Origin: Lachnospiraceae bacterium UBA4711
GTDB taxonomy: Bacteria > Bacillota > Clostridia > Lachnospirales > Lachnospiraceae
Assembly: GCA_002404515.1 (NCBI GenBank)
Contig: DHJV01000089.1
Coordinates: 198 to 8,228, forward strand
Length of the DNA: 8,031 nucleotides
Direction of reading: 5' to 3'
A program made the translations under genes and the position numbers. Below, piece by piece: positions 4,874 to 8,031 of this stretch (its first letter is position 1; every line of letters starts with the position of its first letter). The notes beneath the pieces were generated by a model. The model was not told where the DNA came from. It saw nothing but the letters and a program-made list of their open reading frames with translations, and ran no database searches.

Positions 4874-6835
4874 TTACTCTTTTGTATCGGTCGGTGCAGA
4901 TGCATCCTGTGTCGCGCTGTTTTGTGTTCCATCTGCGAACACGCTGTCCTTCTGGGAATCATAATTCGTCATAATCTTGTTATTGATTTCCATGGAACGC
5001 TTCTCATAATCCTCATGTGCAAGTTCTTTTTCTGATTTCTCTACATAGGCTTCACCACCACCCATGCTTGTCTGGAAATCACGATTGACTTCCTCTACCA
5101 GTGCATTTACCTCTGGCGTAAGAACGGAACTGTCTACCTTTGGGATCTCGGATGTCTGCTCCAGATCAGATAAATCAGTCTGTTTCTCTGTTTCCTGAAC
5201 GCCCGGAATCTCACTGCCTGTACTTCCCTCAATCACAGCATCCGCCAGCTTCTCATCCGCAGTTTCCGCCTGCGGTGCTTCCAGCTCTTCGGAAACCTCC
5301 GGCTTATCCAGTCCAAGCTTCTGCAAAAGCTCTGGATTCACATCTTTATTTGCATTGGCAAGCTGTGCGATCATATCCTCCGCATCCAGCATCTCTTTGT
5401 TCTGCTTATTGATCCGTCCTGCAAAGATTACAAGACAGACGATCAGAATCACGATAATTACAGCAGCTCCAACCATAATTCCAATCACAAGTGGATTTGT
5501 GAATGGACTCTTCTCCGTCGGAACTTCCACCGGTGCACTTGGTGTTGCCACCGTCGGAGTTGCAGGAACCAGTACTTCCTCCGATACGATCATCGGTACA
5601 TAGCGCAAAAATGCCTGTTCCTTTGCATCGTACTCATAAAAGCCTTCCTCGCCCTCTACATTGATCGCATACACCAGATACAGGTCTTTATCTGCGATCT
5701 CATCAGACTGATATGCAGCCACCGGATTGTCTCCAATCTTCAAGGTTGTCTCCTTAAATCCATCCGGGATTGCAACGCCATCCGGAACTGCGGTTATAAT
5801 ATAGCGGTTATATTGGGATGAATACTCCTGATATGGGGTAAATACATCTTTTTCTGCGTCCATGATAAACCAGTGGTTCTCCCCATCCTCGTCTTTCAGG
5901 CATACCACTGTGATCTTCTTGTTCGGAGACTCGTAAGAAAGCACATCCCAGTCCTTATAGGTTGTCGTACCGGCAGTAAAGCCTTCCGGTGCTTCTAATC
6001 CATCCTCACTCATCACAAATGAATATTCTTTTCCATCGATCGTCGCAACCGGATCGCCAGCATCCTCGCCCGCCTGTACATTGATCGTATAAACCTTTAC
6101 CGCACCATTTTCTGCGGTAACCGTTACACGCACGGTATTCTTTCCCTTCTGGATCGAATTGGCACCAGATACACTTGTTGTCGCATTGCTGTCCGCGGCA
6201 GATGCACTGACTACCACACTTGTCACATCCTCATCCACCTGTAATGAATATGTCGTGCGGTCTGCGGAAAATGCCGGCGTCAATGTACCCGGAGATACCT
6301 GCAGGCTTGCCAGATCACAGTCTGCGGATCTGCCGTCATCCTCGGTCGTCTCAGTTGTGTCTCCTGCTTCCGTTGTTGCATTTCCGTTATTGTTATCTCC
6401 ATTATTTGATGCGGTTGCAACGGTTACCGTTGCCCCTGCATGTGAGATAGATATTGCATTACCGTTGATATCATAGACATCACTTCCGCTTGTTGTGATA
6501 CTTCCACTGCCATTTGCAATGGCTGTAAAGGAAATCGAAAACGAACCGGCGGAGGTTCCACTCGCCGTTACAGTTCCTCCGCCACCATTGACGATTGCGC
6601 TTCCACTTGCGGAATTATATTGCAGCACGCTTGAATTATAGGACACATAGATCGTGTATGCAGAGATGTCCGAGCCACTGACAGATATCGTTGCCGTGAC
6701 ATTGTTTCCTACACTCACAGTACTTGCGCTCAGTGCGATCACCACATTTGCTGCCTGTGCATCGATCTTTCCAAATTGCAGGCATAAAATAAATGCTGTT
6801 AAAATTGCCAGTCCACGTTTCAAAAATTGTTTCAT
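4874..6835 (-). CDS. Membrane-anchored cohesin-domain protein with cytoplasmic tail
   Basis: This 653-residue protein appears to be a surface receptor for dockerin-bearing proteins. Order of parts: signal peptide about 1-29 (hydrophobic core, cleavage near AQAA); cohesin-type module about 30-140 (opens VVIALSASTVSVGNNVT, with AYTIYVSYNSSVLQY); a T/N/D-rich linker 141-171; cadherin-like beta-sandwich about 172-255; a region with two similar copies at about 282-337 and 355-412; proline-rich stalk 423-447; transmembrane helix about 448-472; acidic cytoplasmic tail 473-653. The start at 6835 is chosen over an upstream ATG at 6901 because AGGAGG lies at 6842-6847 and the signal peptide then begins at residue 1. 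It follows the dockerin gene by 40 bases, so the two are probably co-transcribed and the dockerin protein is the likely partner. The cohesin module is short and divergent, so specificity is unproven; an adhesion role is possible. Confidence 0.85.
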   Translation of the reverse strand: MKQFLKRGLAILTAFILCLQFGKIDAQAANVVIALSASTVSVGNNVTATISVSGSDISAYTIYVSYNSSVLQYNSASGSAIVNGGGGTVTASGTSAGSFSISFTAIANGSGSITTSGSDVYDINGNAISISHAGATVTVATASNNGDNNNGNATTEAGDTTETTEDDGRSADCDLASLQVSPGTLTPAFSADRTTYSLQVDEDVTSVVVSASAADSNATTSVSGANSIQKGKNTVRVTVTAENGAVKVYTINVQAGEDAGDPVATIDGKEYSFVMSEDGLEAPEGFTAGTTTYKDWDVLSYESPNKKITVVCLKDEDGENHWFIMDAEKDVFTPYQEYSSQYNRYIITAVPDGVAIPDGFKETTLKIGDNPVAAYQSDEIADKDLYLVYAINVEGEEGFYEYDAKEQAFLRYVPMIVSEEVLVPATPTVATPSAPVEVPTEKSPFTNPLVIGIMVGAAVIIVILIVCLVIFAGRINKQNKEMLDAEDMIAQLANANKDVNPELLQKLGLDKPEVSEELEAPQAETADEKLADAVIEGSTGSEIPGVQETEKQTDLSDLEQTSEIPKVDSSVLTPEVNALVEEVNRDFQTSMGGGEAYVEKSEKELAHEDYEKRSMEINNKIMTNYDSQKDSVFADGTQNSATQDASAPTDTKE

Positions 6836-6875
6836 GATAGTCCTCCTGCTTTTTTCCTGTCGTTTATCCTGTATG

Positions 6876-8031
6876 TTACTGGATTGTCTCCAATCCAACA
6901 ATATGCCGCTGTATCTTGACGATATCCAAAGCGGTTACCTTTCCATCTCCATTGATATCCGCAATCGCAAGCACATCACTGTTTAACGCATCGAGACCAA
7001 CGATCAGGCGCTGCAGCTTGACGATATCTAAAGCTGTAATTTTACCATCACCGTTCAGGTCTCCCTTCCTGCCACCCGCAGACGGTGTCGTCGGATTGTT
7101 CGTTGCCGTGCCCCGTACAACCGTTAATTTGTAGGTTCTGGTCGCACCGCTCTGCGCCGTTACCACAAGGCTGATCACATTTGTTCCCTGTGACAGGCTC
7201 ACCGTTCCTGCGCCGCTCACACGGGCATTCTTATTGACCGGCGTCGCTGTGATATTGATTTTATCCACGGAAGCAGACACAATCAGCGAATAATCCGTCG
7301 TATTGTTCACCGCATACGATGGTGTCAGTCCGTATCCCGCGATTGAAAGCGTTTTGAGCCAGTTATTTGGATTACCGGAATCTGCAGGTTTTGAAACTGC
7401 CTGGGACGGCAGACTGGAATAAACCGGAATCTCAAATATCATCGATGAATTGAGCAGATTATTGTTTTTATATGCATTGTAGCTTGTCAGGCACTCCGTT
7501 GCCGGTGACTGGATATTCGTCATGTATTGATGGCTGAACAAACTGCTCTTATTTGTCACATTAAATTTCTGTGTATACAACGTATTCTGTCCGACATTGA
7601 TATACGATGCGCCAAGATACCGGGCACCACCAATGATGGATTTTGCAGCAGTATTCCACGGACGTCCATATGAGCCGCTTCCGGCTGCCCATTGCAGACC
7701 TTTCACTGCTGCATTGCCATTTGGCGTATCATACGCTCCAATGTTATAGAAGTTGTAAATGCCCGGATACGAAGAATTCGTACCAGAACATGCGGTTCCG
7801 ATCGTAGACCCCATCTCCAGACGGATACGGCTCGCAATATGATATGGGCTGACACCGGACTGTGCCGCTGCCTCCATAATGATCTGTGCATATGTCCGGC
7901 TCTCACCTGCTGGCTTGCTCTGCGACATGAAAGTACCTCTTAAAATTGCCTCCACACCAGTCTCATTCTGCACACCCTGCTGATATGACAGGCTCTCAAA
8001 TGCAAAAATGTAATTCTCATACAGATAAGTA
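6876..8031 (-). CDS. GH73 glucosaminidase with cadherin-like domain and C-terminal dockerin (5' end outside window)
   Basis: The frame is open to the window edge and 384 residues are visible, so the N terminus, including any signal peptide, is missing. Visible residues about 1-208 match beta-N-acetylglucosaminidase (GH73, PF01832-type) autolysins, which cut peptidoglycan glycan strands: FESLSYQQGVQNETGVEAILRG is followed by VSPYHIASRIRLEMG, where E72 is the likely catalytic acid, then YPGIYNFYNIGA, YGRPWNTAAKSIIGGARY and HQYMTNIQSP. Residues about 222-306 are a cadherin-like beta-sandwich similar to that in the downstream gene. Residues 323-384 are a type I dockerin with two calcium loops, DLNGDGKITALD (324-335) and DINGDGKVTALD (358-369). 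The cohesin gene follows after 40 bases, which suggests that the hydrolase is held at the membrane by it. Enzyme class and dockerin are confident; the pairing is inferred. Confidence 0.92.
   Translation of the reverse strand, partial: TYLYENYIFAFESLSYQQGVQNETGVEAILRGTFMSQSKPAGESRTYAQIIMEAAAQSGVSPYHIASRIRLEMGSTIGTACSGTNSSYPGIYNFYNIGAYDTPNGNAAVKGLQWAAGSGSYGRPWNTAAKSIIGGARYLGASYINVGQNTLYTQKFNVTNKSSLFSHQYMTNIQSPATECLTSYNAYKNNNLLNSSMIFEIPVYSSLPSQAVSKPADSGNPNNWLKTLSIAGYGLTPSYAVNNTTDYSLIVSASVDKINITATPVNKNARVSGAGTVSLSQGTNVISLVVTAQSGATRTYKLTVVRGTATNNPTTPSAGGRKGDLNGDGKITALDIVKLQRLIVGLDALNSDVLAIADINGDGKVTALDIVKIQRHIVGLETIQ
6882..7064 (-). repeat. Duplicated F-hand repeats of the dockerin
   Basis: Two 27-codon units (7064-6984 and 6962-6882) encode near-identical calcium-binding F-hands. 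Both loops have D, N, D, T and D at positions 1, 3, 5, 9 and 12, and both have Ala-Leu at positions 10-11, the usual specificity pair, followed by DIVK-(L/I)-QR-(L/H)-IVGL. The units are separated by seven codons. The symmetry fits the dual-mode cohesin binding known for type I dockerins. Confidence 0.9.

Noticed and set aside
6159..6476. 105-codon plus-strand frame and other plus-strand frames across the window
   Set aside because: All lie opposite well-supported minus-strand genes; their content reflects the codon pattern of the opposite strand.
6836..6901. Cohesin protein starting at ATG 6901, overlapping the dockerin gene
   Set aside because: It would put 22 charged residues before a clear signal peptide; the ATG at 6835 has a perfect AGGAGG six bases upstream.
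6882..7064. Tandem repeats as CRISPR or DNA-level repeat
   Set aside because: The similarity is the coding duplication of the dockerin F-hands, with only two copies and diverged third codon positions.

Overview
This window looks like chromosomal DNA of a low-to-mid GC Clostridia bacterium, most likely a gut Lachnospiraceae relative. The evidence is strong AGGAGG ribosome binding sites, a perfect CIRCE element, DUF2225 and DUF6062 family proteins, a bacterial glutaminyl-tRNA synthetase, and a cohesin/dockerin pair. The genus cannot be fixed from the sequence alone. Every supported gene is on the minus strand, so transcription runs from high to low coordinates.

Layout in order of transcription. 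(1) 8031-6876: the 3' part of a secreted GH73-type glucosaminidase with a cadherin-like domain and a C-terminal type I dockerin; its 5' end lies outside the window. (2) 6835-4874: a membrane-anchored protein with signal peptide, cohesin module, cadherin-like domain, a duplicated ectodomain, one transmembrane helix and a 180-residue acidic cytoplasmic tail. The two genes are 40 bases apart and probably form one unit in which the dockerin hydrolase docks onto the membrane-held cohesin. (3) 4812-3145: glnS, with its own clear sigma-A promoter. It is followed closely by a DUF2225 gene (3107-2238) and a permuted papain-like cysteine hydrolase gene (2207-1563). This likely operon closes with a good intrinsic terminator (1526-1556). 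(4) 1498-779: a DUF6062 protein with two matching CxxC / GFCxxH half-sites, closed by its own terminator (725-761). (5) The heat-shock operon: sigma-A promoter (607-634), perfect CIRCE operator (570-596), groES (541-257) and the beginning of groEL (95-1).

The most interesting points are the adjacent dockerin autolysin and transmembrane cohesin, which look like a non-cellulosomal scaffold for cell-wall hydrolysis, and the unusual 161-base groES-groEL spacer. That spacer holds a strong hairpin, a 39-codon reading frame with an ideal ribosome binding site, and flanking TAGGAGG repeats that could mark an inserted element. No RNA genes, CRISPR arrays or insertion sequences were seen, and no gene-free stretch exceeds 300 bases.
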